A stretch of 12,586 bases of DNA from Synechococcales cyanobacterium PMM_0073 (GTDB lineage: Bacteria > Cyanobacteriota > Cyanobacteriia > Elainellales > Elainellaceae), in assembly GCA_949127695.1 (NCBI GenBank), contig CASBQH010000173.1, forward strand, positions 1 to 12,586. Reading direction: 5' to 3'. Each line of letters begins with the position of its first letter. Positions within the stretch are counted from its first letter, which is position 1. This document shows, one piece after another, positions 1 through 6,018 of the stretch. Made by a program: the position numbers and the translations under genes. The notes below the pieces were generated by a model. The model was not told the origin of the DNA and made no database searches. It was given only the letters and a program-made list of their open reading frames with translations.

Positions 1-240
1 ATAGTCAGCCGGGTCAGCCACCGGGCGACCATCCAGCATTAGGCTGCGTTCGGCCAGTTCGTCAATCATGGCAAAGACCTCGCCGCCCTGTGCTTCAAAC
101 AGCAGGTGCAGGTCGCGAAACAGTGGGCCATAGGTGAGCCAGTGATATTTTTTGTAGTTGAGATAGGCAACTAGCGCATTAGCCTGCTCACGGTTGAGTG
201 TTTTGACGACGGTTTGCTGAGCTTGAATCGTTGCAGTCAT
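1..240 (-). CDS. dps: Dps-family ferritin-like protein (partial, 3' end outside window)
   Basis: Mini-ferritin that oxidises Fe(II), usually with H2O2, and stores iron in a dodecameric shell, protecting DNA. Only the first 80 codons are present. The N-terminal helix segment NYKKYHWLTYGPLFRDLH is typical of Dps. By recall alignment with E. coli Dps (offset 18), H33, H45, D60 and E64 match ferroxidase residues H51, H63, D78 and E82. D67 is replaced by the conservative E49. The ATG at 240 is preceded by AGGAGG with 4 nt spacing, and a sigma70-type promoter lies just upstream. The gene diverges from the mliC-like gene. Dps genes are commonly under peroxide or iron control, and a PerR-like gene lies further along this window, but a regulatory link is inference. 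Confidence 0.9.
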   Translation of the reverse strand, partial: MTATIQAQQTVVKTLNREQANALVAYLNYKKYHWLTYGPLFRDLHLLFEAQGGEVFAMIDELAERSLMLDGRPVADPADY

Positions 241-273
241 AGAGCCTCCTGTGGGTTTTCCCTTTGCCACTTA

Positions 274-302
274 ATCATAGTCGTTATGACTTCGTTTTGC
301 AA
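274..302 (-). promoter_or_regulatory. Probable sigma70-type promoter of dps
   Basis: Read on the minus strand, a -35 TTGCAA (302-297) is separated by exactly 17 nt from a -10 TATGAT (279-274). Transcription would start near 267, giving a leader of about 27 nt that contains the AGGAGG ribosome site of dps. The -10 overlaps a small inverted repeat, TCATA-gtcgt-TATGA (275-289 on plus), which could be an operator half-site pair. The match was found by eye. Confidence 0.55.
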
Positions 303-311
303 GGAGCGTCA

Positions 312-338
312 AGGATTTTGATGGGTTGCCAAAATCCT
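312..338. repeat. Perfect 9-9-9 inverted repeat in the dps/mliC divergent region
   Basis: Arms AGGATTTTG (312-320) and CAAAATCCT (330-338) are perfect reverse complements around a 9 nt spacer. Both flanking genes point away, so this is not a terminator. It lies upstream of the dps -35 and 46 nt before the mliC start. An operator for a dimeric regulator is the simplest reading. A second weak hairpin (340-346 with 351-357, one G-T pair) follows directly. Confidence 0.6.
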
Positions 339-383
339 CTAGACTAAGGCTGGTCTAAAACCGATTTAACCCGCTCTAGTTTT

Positions 384-725
384 ATGATCAAACCGCTCAG
401 CATTGCCCTGCTTGCTCTGATCGCGCTGACGCTCCCCGCCACTGCTCAGCAGCGCCTCTATCGCTATCAGTGCGAAGACGGCAAAACCTTTGAAGCTGAA
501 TATTTGATTGAGCAAGCCCAGCTCACGCTAGCAGGGCGCAAACTAACGCTGCCGCAGGTCAGGTCGGCTTCTGGTACGCGCTACTCAGATGGCCAAACCA
601 CCCTATTCACCAAAGGCACTGAGGCTTTTATTGAAGAGAATGGTACGCGCACCTACAGCGCCTGCGTCGGGCAACCGGTGGCCAGCCAGCCTAATTCAGC
701 TCAGCCGGTGCGAGGGCTATGGTAA
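384..725 (+). CDS. Secreted MliC-type inhibitor of c-type lysozyme
   Basis: 113 aa. The N-terminus has a hydrophobic signal segment (about residues 5-18) and an ATA-Q signal peptidase I type site near residue 21. There is no lipobox cysteine, so the product is probably soluble in the periplasm rather than a lipoprotein. The rest matches the MliC/PliC fold: YRYQCEDGKTF near residue 26, the SASGTRY loop (residues 61-67) and the TKG segment (76-78). Those loops correspond to the conserved Ser and Lys that enter the lysozyme active site in characterised MliC proteins. C30 and C94 would form the single disulfide. The known family role is binding c-type lysozyme; in a cyanobacterium the true partner is unclear. 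No obvious Shine-Dalgarno precedes the ATG. The fluC gene follows after 22 nt, suggesting co-transcription. Confidence 0.8.
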   Translation: MIKPLSIALLALIALTLPATAQQRLYRYQCEDGKTFEAEYLIEQAQLTLAGRKLTLPQVRSASGTRYSDGQTTLFTKGTEAFIEENGTRTYSACVGQPVASQPNSAQPVRGLW

Positions 726-747
726 TCCGCGCCGGAGTGACGCAACA

Positions 748-1164
748 ATGCTGAGACTGCTCGCAGAGCTGGGAAGCAATCCGCAGTGGCGGGCTCCGCT
801 GGCGATTAGCCTGGGAGCCATCCCCGGAGCGCTGGCTCGCTACTATATTGGGCTGCTTGGCTTGGCTTGGTTTGGGGCAGGCTTTCCAGTCGGAACGCTG
901 TTGGCCAATCTATCCGGTGCCTTCATGATGGGATGCTTCACCACGTTAGCCCTAGAGCGCGTCGTGAGTTCACCTGACTTACGTTTATTTATCTCAGTAG
1001 GATTCCTGGGTTCCTACACCACATTCTCCACCTATGCCCTTGACGCTTCCAATCTGCTCCGCTCCGGTCAGTCAGGGCTGGCGCTCTGCTATGGCTTTGG
1101 CAGCGCGGGCTTGGGATTGCTCTGTCTAGAGTTGGGCAGATTGGCGGCGCGGCGGCTGATTTGA
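748..1164 (+). CDS. crcB: FluC/CrcB fluoride ion channel
   Basis: 138 aa, four hydrophobic segments, normal length for the Fluc family. These proteins form dual-topology dimers in the inner membrane that export toxic fluoride. Visible signatures are GAIPGALARYY (residues 23-33), FPVGTLLANLSGAFMMG (46-62, with the conserved N54) and GFLGSYTTFSTY (85-96, with the pore phenylalanine F93). The open frame extends upstream into the mliC-like gene. I chose the ATG at 748 because GGAG lies 10 nt before it and it gives the family's usual N-terminus. A single copy is present, so a homodimer is expected. No fluoride riboswitch is recognisable upstream of the mliC-fluC pair. Confidence 0.92.
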   Translation: MLRLLAELGSNPQWRAPLAISLGAIPGALARYYIGLLGLAWFGAGFPVGTLLANLSGAFMMGCFTTLALERVVSSPDLRLFISVGFLGSYTTFSTYALDASNLLRSGQSGLALCYGFGSAGLGLLCLELGRLAARRLI

Positions 1165-1238
1165 GCTGCGCCAATCATTCAGGGCAGTCGAGTCGAAAAC
1201 TCTGGCCGATCGCGGATAATAGAGCTATCGGATTTGAG

Positions 1239-2012
1239 ATGCCGCTTATGGTACGGATTGTCAACGGCCAAGAAATCGACACAGAGCTTGACATCAGCCA
1301 TCTGACGCTTGAGAATGATGCGCCTGTGGATAATTTTCAGTCTGAGATTCAGCAGCGGCTGCTCGTAGAGCCGCTCTATAGCGCTCAGGCGCTGCCCGCC
1401 CCGTTTTTGGCCGCTGCCAATGTCGGGCTGTTTTATCGGCTTCAGGGCGAGCCGATTGTGCCCGATATGATGCTTAGCCTGGGCATTCAGCGCGCCGCCG
1501 ACTTTTCGCAGCGGCAAAATCGCTCTTATTTGGTCTGGGAGTTTGGTAAAGTCCCGGAAGTCTGCGTTGAGCTAGTTGCCAATCAAGAGGGCAACGAGCT
1601 GAGCTTGAGCAGCAGGGCACAGCAGCAGGGCAAAACCTGCAAAAAAGACCTCTATGCCCAAATCGGTATTCCCTACTATGTGGTGTTTGACCCGCTGCGG
1701 CAGATCCAAACTGAGATGAACGGCGCGCTGCTGCGGGTCTGGGCAATTTCGCCGCTGGGCTACAGCGAACTAACGCCAGAGCAGGGCATGACAGCAGTGG
1801 GGCAATCCGTCTGGCTGGCCAGAGTTGGGCTGGGGCTGACCCTCTGGGAAGGGCAGTTTGAAGAAGCCGTGACGCGGCTCTGGCTGCGCTGGTGCGACGC
1901 TGAAGGCCAGGTGATTCCAACTGGGGCAGAGCGAGCCAACTCTCAGCAGCAGCGTGCCGAGCGACTGGCTGCAAAGCTGCGAGAAATGGGAATTAATCCC
2001 GATCGGGTTTAG
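1239..2012 (+). CDS. Uma2-family (DUF820) PD-(D/E)XK nuclease-like protein
   Basis: 257 aa. Uma2 proteins are a large family greatly expanded in cyanobacteria, with a restriction-endonuclease-like fold and mostly unknown biological roles. The core is visible: IVPDMML supplies the Asp of the PD motif, PEVCVELVA supplies the Glu, and KKDLYAQIGIPYYVVFDP is the typical K...Y...GI..Y.V.D segment. The usual 'SPST' after the Glu strand is replaced by ANQE. The C-terminus (AERANSQQQRAERLAAKLR, then MGINPDRV) is the helical tail common in cyanobacterial members. The frame is open upstream to 1161; ATG 1239 is chosen (ATG 1248 is possible), with only a weak GGA/GAG upstream. It ends 22 bp from the convergent ccmK4. 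No partner gene suggesting restriction or defence lies beside it. Confidence 0.82.
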   Translation: MPLMVRIVNGQEIDTELDISHLTLENDAPVDNFQSEIQQRLLVEPLYSAQALPAPFLAAANVGLFYRLQGEPIVPDMMLSLGIQRAADFSQRQNRSYLVWEFGKVPEVCVELVANQEGNELSLSSRAQQQGKTCKKDLYAQIGIPYYVVFDPLRQIQTEMNGALLRVWAISPLGYSELTPEQGMTAVGQSVWLARVGLGLTLWEGQFEEAVTRLWLRWCDAEGQVIPTGAERANSQQQRAERLAAKLREMGINPDRV

Positions 2013-2034
2013 CAATTGGTTTTAATACAGTGAG

Positions 2035-2373
2035 CTAACGTCCCGGAATCAGCGGCGTTTCAACTGAATCATGGAAGCGCATTACGTCCTCGGTGAAGGC
2101 AATCGGCAGCACCGCCTCCACGTTTTCATGCGGGCGCGGAATAATCACCCAGGACTCTAGCGTGCCGCCGTAGCAGCTAGTGGATGCCTCGATGCCTGCC
2201 GCCATTGAGGTCTTGACTTCTGAAACATCGCCACGAATCATCACACAAAAGCGGGCGCTGCCGCAGCGCTGATAGCCAACCAGCGTCACTCGGCCTGCTT
2301 TCACCATCGCATCTGCTGCGGCCAAAATGCCGGGAAATCCTTTTGTTTCGAGTACGCCAACTGCGATCGGCAT
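2035..2373 (-). CDS. ccmK4: Carboxysome shell hexamer protein CcmK4
   Basis: 112 aa, one BMC domain. It forms hexameric tiles of the beta-carboxysome shell and is thought to tune metabolite passage rather than build the bulk shell. The BMC core is clear: TKGFPGILAAADAMVKAGR (residues 10-28), the pore loop RCGS (36-39), IRGDVSEVKTSMAAG and WVIIPRPHENVEAVLPI. The RxGSARF pore region and the IIPRPHENV strand are typical of CcmK4 rather than CcmK1/K2. A strong site, AAGGAG, sits 6 nt before the ATG. It lies 126 nt downstream of ccmK3 on the same strand, the usual ccmK3-ccmK4 satellite arrangement away from the main ccm operon. No intrinsic terminator is visible before the convergent Uma2 gene. 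Confidence 0.93.
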   Translation of the reverse strand: MPIAVGVLETKGFPGILAAADAMVKAGRVTLVGYQRCGSARFCVMIRGDVSEVKTSMAAGIEASTSCYGGTLESWVIIPRPHENVEAVLPIAFTEDVMRFHDSVETPLIPGR

Positions 2374-2499
2374 CGCTTTCTCCTTAAAGTGTGAAGTGAA
2401 ACCAACAAAAATTCGTCGGGGTGAACGTCATCTATCTTACCGGACTGCATCACCCAATCTCTATCAAACCCATTAGCAAACCCCAAGGTCATGCAGGCT

Positions 2500-2814
2500 C
2501 TACAAAGTCCGGAACTGCTCGACGTTCTCGGTATAGTGAATCGGCAAGACAGCCACCACGTTTTCAGGTGGGTTCGGGACGATATAGTAAGTCACGAGCT
2601 TGCCGTTGGGGGGCGCAGTTCCAGCGGCTTCAATCCCAGCTTCCATTGCAGGGCGCACTTCTGAGATGGGGCCGCGAATGGCCACCACCTGTTCGCCGCT
2701 CTCGGCAATATCGTAATAAACAATCGTGACGCGACCGGCTTTCACCATCGCATCCGCCGCCGCCAGCACCGCCGGAAATCCTAGCGTTTCAATTACACCG
2801 ACTGCCTCTGGCAT
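2500..2814 (-). CDS. ccmK3: Carboxysome shell protein CcmK3
   Basis: 104 aa, one BMC domain: TLGFPAVLAAADAMVKAGR (residues 10-28), AIRGPISEVRPAMEAG, YYIVPNPPENVVAVLPI. The pore loop differs from the R/K-x-G-S of CcmK1/2/4: here it reads IAESG (36-40), carrying an acidic residue. This is typical of CcmK3, which is known not to form homohexamers easily and to assemble with CcmK4 into mixed hexamers. The frame is open 15 codons upstream, but ATG 2814 gives the conserved MPxAVGVIET start. The ribosome site (GAGAA, a few nt upstream) is weak and lies inside a potential hairpin. It is the first gene of the ccmK3-ccmK4 pair and follows the phosphatase gene by 98 nt. Confidence 0.92.
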   Translation of the reverse strand: MPEAVGVIETLGFPAVLAAADAMVKAGRVTIVYYDIAESGEQVVAIRGPISEVRPAMEAGIEAAGTAPPNGKLVTYYIVPNPPENVVAVLPIHYTENVEQFRTL

Positions 2815-2817
2815 AGT

Positions 2818-2855
2818 CTTATTCTCAACAGTATCTGCTCTATTTTTAGAATAAG
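2818..2855 (-). promoter_or_regulatory. Possible leader hairpin covering the ccmK3 ribosome site
   Basis: On the minus strand, CTTATTCT (2855-2848) and AGAATAAG (2825-2818) are perfect 8-nt complements separated by 22 nt. The 3' arm contains the GAGAA Shine-Dalgarno-like stretch and ends 3 nt before the ccmK3 ATG. If the leader is transcribed and folds this way, translation of ccmK3 would be damped. The stem is AU-rich and the loop long, so stability is doubtful. Confidence 0.3.
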
Positions 2856-2887
2856 CCAAATCTGTCCCGCTGCCGCTTGGATTGCCG

Positions 2888-2911
2888 CTTTTGGCAGCGC
2901 TTTTGGCAGCG
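2888..2911. repeat. 12 bp tandem duplication abutting the phosphatase stop codon
   Basis: CTTTTGGCAGCG occurs twice in perfect tandem (2888-2899, 2900-2911). The repeat ends 1 nt from the TAA (2913-2915 on plus) of the upstream phosphatase gene and lies in the 98 nt gap before ccmK3. There is no run of T after it, so it is not a standard terminator. Confidence 0.85.
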
Positions 2912-2912
2912 C

Positions 2913-3584
2913 TTAATCCAGCTGGCCGGCATCAGCAGTCTGGGTTTGCAAATGCGCTAGGTCGATCCCGCCATACCAGAGGCGGTTGGCTGTCACCTGT
3001 AGCTTTAAAATTGAGCCATTGGGCACTGAAAAAGCGTTAATGAAATGCTGAAACTGCCGCATCTGCTTGGCGCTAACCTGAGATCTGGCTTGGCTTTGGG
3101 CTAAGCTCACCCAGAGCAAGGCTCGAATAAACCGCCCGTGGCTGAAGATTACCGTAAACTCAGCCTCCAAGCTCTGAATCTGCGCCTGCGCTGCCTGGGC
3201 GCGGCCAATCAAATCGCTAAATGACTCAGCGCCAACCCCATCCACAAACAGCGGATCATTCTGCTGCCAGTAGCGGTCGCTGTGGGGAAAGCGCTCGGCA
3301 ATGGTGCTGCCCGCATAGCGATCAGGCGCGAGATAGGTAAATTCCTGTACCTGCCATTCTTGATGCGGCGCGTTGGGGAAACGGGTGCGAGTTGGGGCGG
3401 CGGTTTGCTGCGTGCGCCAGTAGGGCGAGGTGATGATCAAATCAGGCGCTTGGGGAAAAGCTTGCGCCACCTGCTCAGCCTGCCGATATCCCAGCTTGGT
3501 CAGCGGCGTTTTCACCGGGCTTTCGGTGGGTAGCCCTGCGTTGGCCTCGCTTTCGCCATGTCGAATTAGCCAGACATTCACCAT
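2913..3584 (-). CDS. Histidine phosphatase (phosphoglycerate-mutase-like) family protein
   Basis: 223 aa. Branch of the histidine phosphatase superfamily with catalytic RHG near the N-terminus: LIRHGESEANAG (residues 6-17), so H9 is the phosphorylated histidine. R57 (SPYWRTQQTA), E81 (VQEFTYL, probable general acid) and H149 (IFSHGRFIRALLW) complete the pocket. The family covers mutases, sugar-phosphate phosphatases and regulatory phosphatases; the substrate cannot be told here. The frame is open upstream only to a TTG at 3629. ATG 3584 is chosen because it puts the RHG motif at the usual distance. Its ribosome site is weak. Upstream on the same strand is the YkvA-like gene (102 nt gap); downstream is ccmK3. 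Co-transcription is possible but unproven. Confidence 0.85.
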   Translation of the reverse strand: MVNVWLIRHGESEANAGLPTESPVKTPLTKLGYRQAEQVAQAFPQAPDLIITSPYWRTQQTAAPTRTRFPNAPHQEWQVQEFTYLAPDRYAGSTIAERFPHSDRYWQQNDPLFVDGVGAESFSDLIGRAQAAQAQIQSLEAEFTVIFSHGRFIRALLWVSLAQSQARSQVSAKQMRQFQHFINAFSVPNGSILKLQVTANRLWYGGIDLAHLQTQTADAGQLD

Positions 3585-3656
3585 TGATTTTGAGCAGCGC
3601 CTTGCAGGAAGCGGATGACTAGGATACAACCAGCACCATACACCGGAATTCGGCTA

Positions 3657-3684
3657 ATTGCACTGCTATTGCACTGCTATTGCA
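3657..3684. repeat. 11 bp tandem repeat abutting the ykvA-like stop codon
   Basis: ATTGCACTGCT is repeated twice in tandem (3657-3667, 3668-3678), followed by a partial third copy, ATTGCA (3679-3684). It ends 2 nt from the stop codon (3687-3689 on plus) of the YkvA-like gene. On the minus strand it supplies another in-frame TAG seven codons past the stop. Confidence 0.85.
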
Positions 3685-3686
3685 AC

Positions 3687-4097
3687 CTATTCAATCGAGA
3701 TTTCGCGAATTGTATCGCCCGCTCGCGGCTCGCTGGATGGCTCAGATGAGGCATTCCCTGAGATATCGCCAAACCAAGCGGCGGTCTGCTGCCGAGCTGC
3801 CGCCTTCACTTCTGGCGTAATCGACATGGCTACTGCCGCCATTGCACCTGCCATCGCGCTGAGGTCGTCAGTGTAGCCGATTAGCGGCGTAAAGTCTGGC
3901 AGGGCGTCAGTCGGCAGCACAAAATAGGCCAGCGAGGAGTAAATCATCGTCTTCGCCCAGAGCGGCGTTTCGGGGCGCTGCGCCGCATAGTAGAGCGTCA
4001 GGGCTTTTTCCACCCCCTGTTGTCCAGCCTGCTGGGCAAACTGGCGCAGCTTCTCCCAAAAGCTGTCTTCAGAATAGGTATGAGGCTGCTCGGCCAT
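3687..4097 (-). CDS. YkvA/DUF1232 family protein
   Basis: 136 aa. The DUF1232 signature is clear: WAKTMIYSSLAYFVLPTD (residues 47-64) and ALPDFTPLIGYTDDLSAM (65-82), matching the family pattern YFxxPxDxxPDFxPxxGYxDD. One or two hydrophobic helices (about 49-61 and 80-92) suggest membrane association. The N-terminal 40 residues are polar and helical, and the C-terminus is acidic and Ser/Pro-rich. The family's molecular function is not established. ATG 4097 is preceded by AGGAGC at good spacing. The gene lies between the PotD-like gene (129 nt upstream) and the histidine phosphatase, all on the minus strand. Confidence 0.82.
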   Translation of the reverse strand: MAEQPHTYSEDSFWEKLRQFAQQAGQQGVEKALTLYYAAQRPETPLWAKTMIYSSLAYFVLPTDALPDFTPLIGYTDDLSAMAGAMAAVAMSITPEVKAAARQQTAAWFGDISGNASSEPSSEPRAGDTIREISIE

Positions 4098-4192
4098 TGC
4101 TTGCTCCTGGTTTATAGGTTGAATAGTTTAAATAATCTCATCCCTCACTCTAGCGCCAGACTCAAACCAAAGGCGAGCGGTGACAGTGGCGG

Positions 4193-4226
4193 AAACCCCT
4201 ACTCAAACCCCTACTCAAACCCCTAC
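4193..4226. repeat. 12 bp tandem repeat directly after the PotD-like stop codon
   Basis: AAACCCCTACTC is repeated perfectly twice (4193-4204, 4205-4216), plus 10 nt of a third copy (4217-4226). It directly touches the stop codon (4227-4229 on plus) of the PotD-like gene. Read in that gene's frame, the repeat contributes two further in-frame TGA codons. The strand reading GTAGGGGTTTGA is G-rich (GGGG three times, 8 nt apart). Confidence 0.9.
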
Positions 4227-5351
4227 CTAAGCGCTCTTGGCCTCTGTCCAATATTTGTCGAACAGATCTAGCGCTTTGCCAACGGGCTGAATCCCTTCGC
4301 CGTTTTTGAGCATTTCGGCAGTGGGGTAGAGCGTCTTTTTAGACTGAATTTCGGGGGGCAATAGCTCAAAGGCGGCCTGGTTGGGCGTCCCCAGCTTGAG
4401 TTCTTGGGCAGCCAGCGCGGCGTTTTCGGACTTTAACATAAAGTTAATCCAGGCATAGGCCAGATCTGGATCAGGCGCTTTGGCTGGGATCGTCATCGTG
4501 TCTGTCCAGACGGATGTGCCGCTTTTGGGAATGACGTATTTTAAGTGCGGGTTGTCCATGGGCAGCTGGTTGCCCAGCGCCGAATAGGTCATGCTAATGG
4601 CCAAATCGCCGCCAATTAGCTGATCTTCAAATCCGTAGGTCTTGAAGCCAGCCAGACTGGGCTTCAGCTTCAGCAGCTTTTGGTAGGCCGCTTCAATTTG
4701 AGCTGGGTCGGTGCTGTTGTAAGAATGCCCCATTGACTTCAGCACCATCCCCATCGTTTCGCGCACGTCGTCTACCAGCGTGATCTTGCCCGCCAGCTCT
4801 TCCTGGTTGTCCCACAGAAAATTCCAGTCTTCGGGTTCGGCGCTAATTAGCTTGGTGTTGTAGAGCAAGCCTGTCGTGCCCCAGTTAAACGGGACACTGT
4901 GAGCTGCCTGGGGATCATAGACGGGATCTTTCCAGCGCTCCATCACGTTTTCAAAGCCTTCTAGCTTGGCTGGATCTAGCTTTAGCAGCAGATTGCTGTC
5001 GATCATTTGCCGCACCATATAGTCAGACGGATAGATCAGGCTATATTGATCGCCGCCGCCCGCTTGCAGCTTAGCCAGCATGGTTTCGTTGGAGTCGTAG
5101 ACATCGGCCACGATCTTGATGCCCGTTTGCTCCTGGAACTGCTGATACAGAGCTTCGCTGGAATAGTCGCCCCAGGTGTAAAGATAGAGCGTTTTGTCGC
5201 TGGCTGATGCAGAATCGGTTGTCTGAGAGCCTGTCTGAGCGCAGTTGGCCAGCGCCACGGTGGAAAAAGCAGCAGCCGAGAGCTGGAGAAAGCGACGACG
5301 GCTGGCGGCAGAGCGTAAGGCTTGGTCTAGCGAAAAGTGTGATTTCGGCAT
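4227..5351 (-). CDS. potD: PotD-like polyamine ABC transporter substrate-binding lipoprotein
   Basis: 374 aa. It matches E. coli PotD along its length: LYLYTWGDYSSEAL, YDSNETMLAKLQAG, LVDDVRETMGMVLKSMG, a SVWTDTM segment, LGTPNQAAF and KTLYPTAEMLKNGE. The N-terminus has a twin-arginine motif SRRRFLQLS (residues 17-25), a hydrophobic stretch and a lipobox-like LANC with C37. This suggests Tat export and lipid anchoring outside the inner membrane. By recall alignment, W60, Y63, the Asp and Glu of VDDVRE and the WTD pair match polyamine-contacting residues of PotD. E36 appears as D62, W229 as Tyr and Y293 as Leu, so affinity or substrate may differ. The frame extends to a TTG at 5495, but ATG 5351 gives the proper signal peptide; no clear ribosome site precedes it. 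No potABC genes are adjacent in this window. Confidence 0.88.
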   Translation of the reverse strand: MPKSHFSLDQALRSAASRRRFLQLSAAAFSTVALANCAQTGSQTTDSASASDKTLYLYTWGDYSSEALYQQFQEQTGIKIVADVYDSNETMLAKLQAGGGDQYSLIYPSDYMVRQMIDSNLLLKLDPAKLEGFENVMERWKDPVYDPQAAHSVPFNWGTTGLLYNTKLISAEPEDWNFLWDNQEELAGKITLVDDVRETMGMVLKSMGHSYNSTDPAQIEAAYQKLLKLKPSLAGFKTYGFEDQLIGGDLAISMTYSALGNQLPMDNPHLKYVIPKSGTSVWTDTMTIPAKAPDPDLAYAWINFMLKSENAALAAQELKLGTPNQAAFELLPPEIQSKKTLYPTAEMLKNGEGIQPVGKALDLFDKYWTEAKSA

Positions 5352-6018
5352 GATCTGAGGCTGGCATAGGTGGAAGTTGGTCTCTAAGAATACAAAGAAT
5401 CTGGCGGTCGTTTTGCCTGTTTGGATACTTCCAGAGCGGGCAAGCGACGGGGTTTGATGCCTTGTTGCTTGTTGGCAGGCATCTTTGGCATACAAAGGAT
5501 TTGTAAAGATGCTGTGATCTGAGACAGCTATAACCTGTGACTCAGCGGCGGCAAAGTCATGATTCGCAGCTTAAAAGCCTACGACAATTGGCGGATGTCA
5601 TCAGACTGATCCTGCTGACTTAGAGTAAAAATCCGGCTTAATTAGGATATCTAACTCCGTCAGGCTGAACTTGAATTTAATTATTCAGCAATTTGGCCGG
5701 AACAACAGCTGACAGACCGCTGACTATAGCTTAGTTAAGGTTTTTGCAAAGTTACAGAGCTAGCCGTTAGATTTTTGTGGGGATCGCTATAGAATCTGGG
5801 CATGGCAAGTTGTTCCATGTTCCCTGTTAAAACCCTGTTGAATTCTAGAGTCAGTCCGAATAAGCTGAGGCTTTTTGAGCAGACTCAATTGCATCAGCAG
5901 CTTGTTTACACTGTCTTGGCTAGAGCGAGATAACCGCATCTACTCAAGCTTACATAGCTAATGCCAAGTCAATATAACAACATATCAACTTGGCATTAGC
6001 TTAACTATTCTCTAAATT
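5352..6018. other. 667 bp gene-free stretch between dedA and the PotD-like gene
   Basis: No open frame of convincing length or family likeness is visible on either strand. It should hold the promoter of the PotD-like gene near its left edge and the 3' end of the dedA transcript at its right edge. Apart from the long inverted repeat at 5956-6001, I see a modest hairpin-like segment around 5798-5825 (GGGCATGG against CCATG plus CCC, with a TT bulge). I also see an imperfect direct repeat GCTGAC at 5708 and 5719. An unannotated small RNA is possible, but nothing matches a family I recognise. Confidence 0.6.
5956..6001. repeat. 14 bp inverted repeat just after dedA
   Basis: Arms AGCTAATGCCAAGT (5956-5969) and ACTTGGCATTAGCT (5988-6001) are perfect complements around an 18 nt AT-rich loop. 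The repeat begins 17 nt past the dedA stop codon. Position suggests an RNA hairpin that ends or protects the dedA transcript, but there is no T-run on either side. A short mobile-element remnant is an alternative. Confidence 0.75.

Noticed and set aside
241..383. Fluoride riboswitch ahead of the mliC-fluC pair
   Set aside because: The conserved crcB-motif segments could not be found; the hairpins present are simple inverted repeats.
1474..1974. 166-codon minus-strand open frame opposite the Uma2 gene
   Set aside because: Low-complexity Arg/Ala/Pro-rich translation typical of a shadow frame; the plus-strand Uma2 protein has clear family motifs.
1239..2012. Uma2 gene as part of a defence or restriction system
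   Set aside because: No methyltransferase, toxin-antitoxin partner or mobile element adjoins it; neighbours are fluC and ccmK4.
4193..4226. CRISPR-like or telomere-like array
   Set aside because: Only 2.8 copies of a 12 bp unit without spacers; it is a simple tandem repeat.
5744..5880. Small RNA gene in the 667 bp gap
   Set aside because: A promoter-like TTGCAA and a weak hairpin can be picked out, but the -10 is poor and no terminator with a T-run follows.
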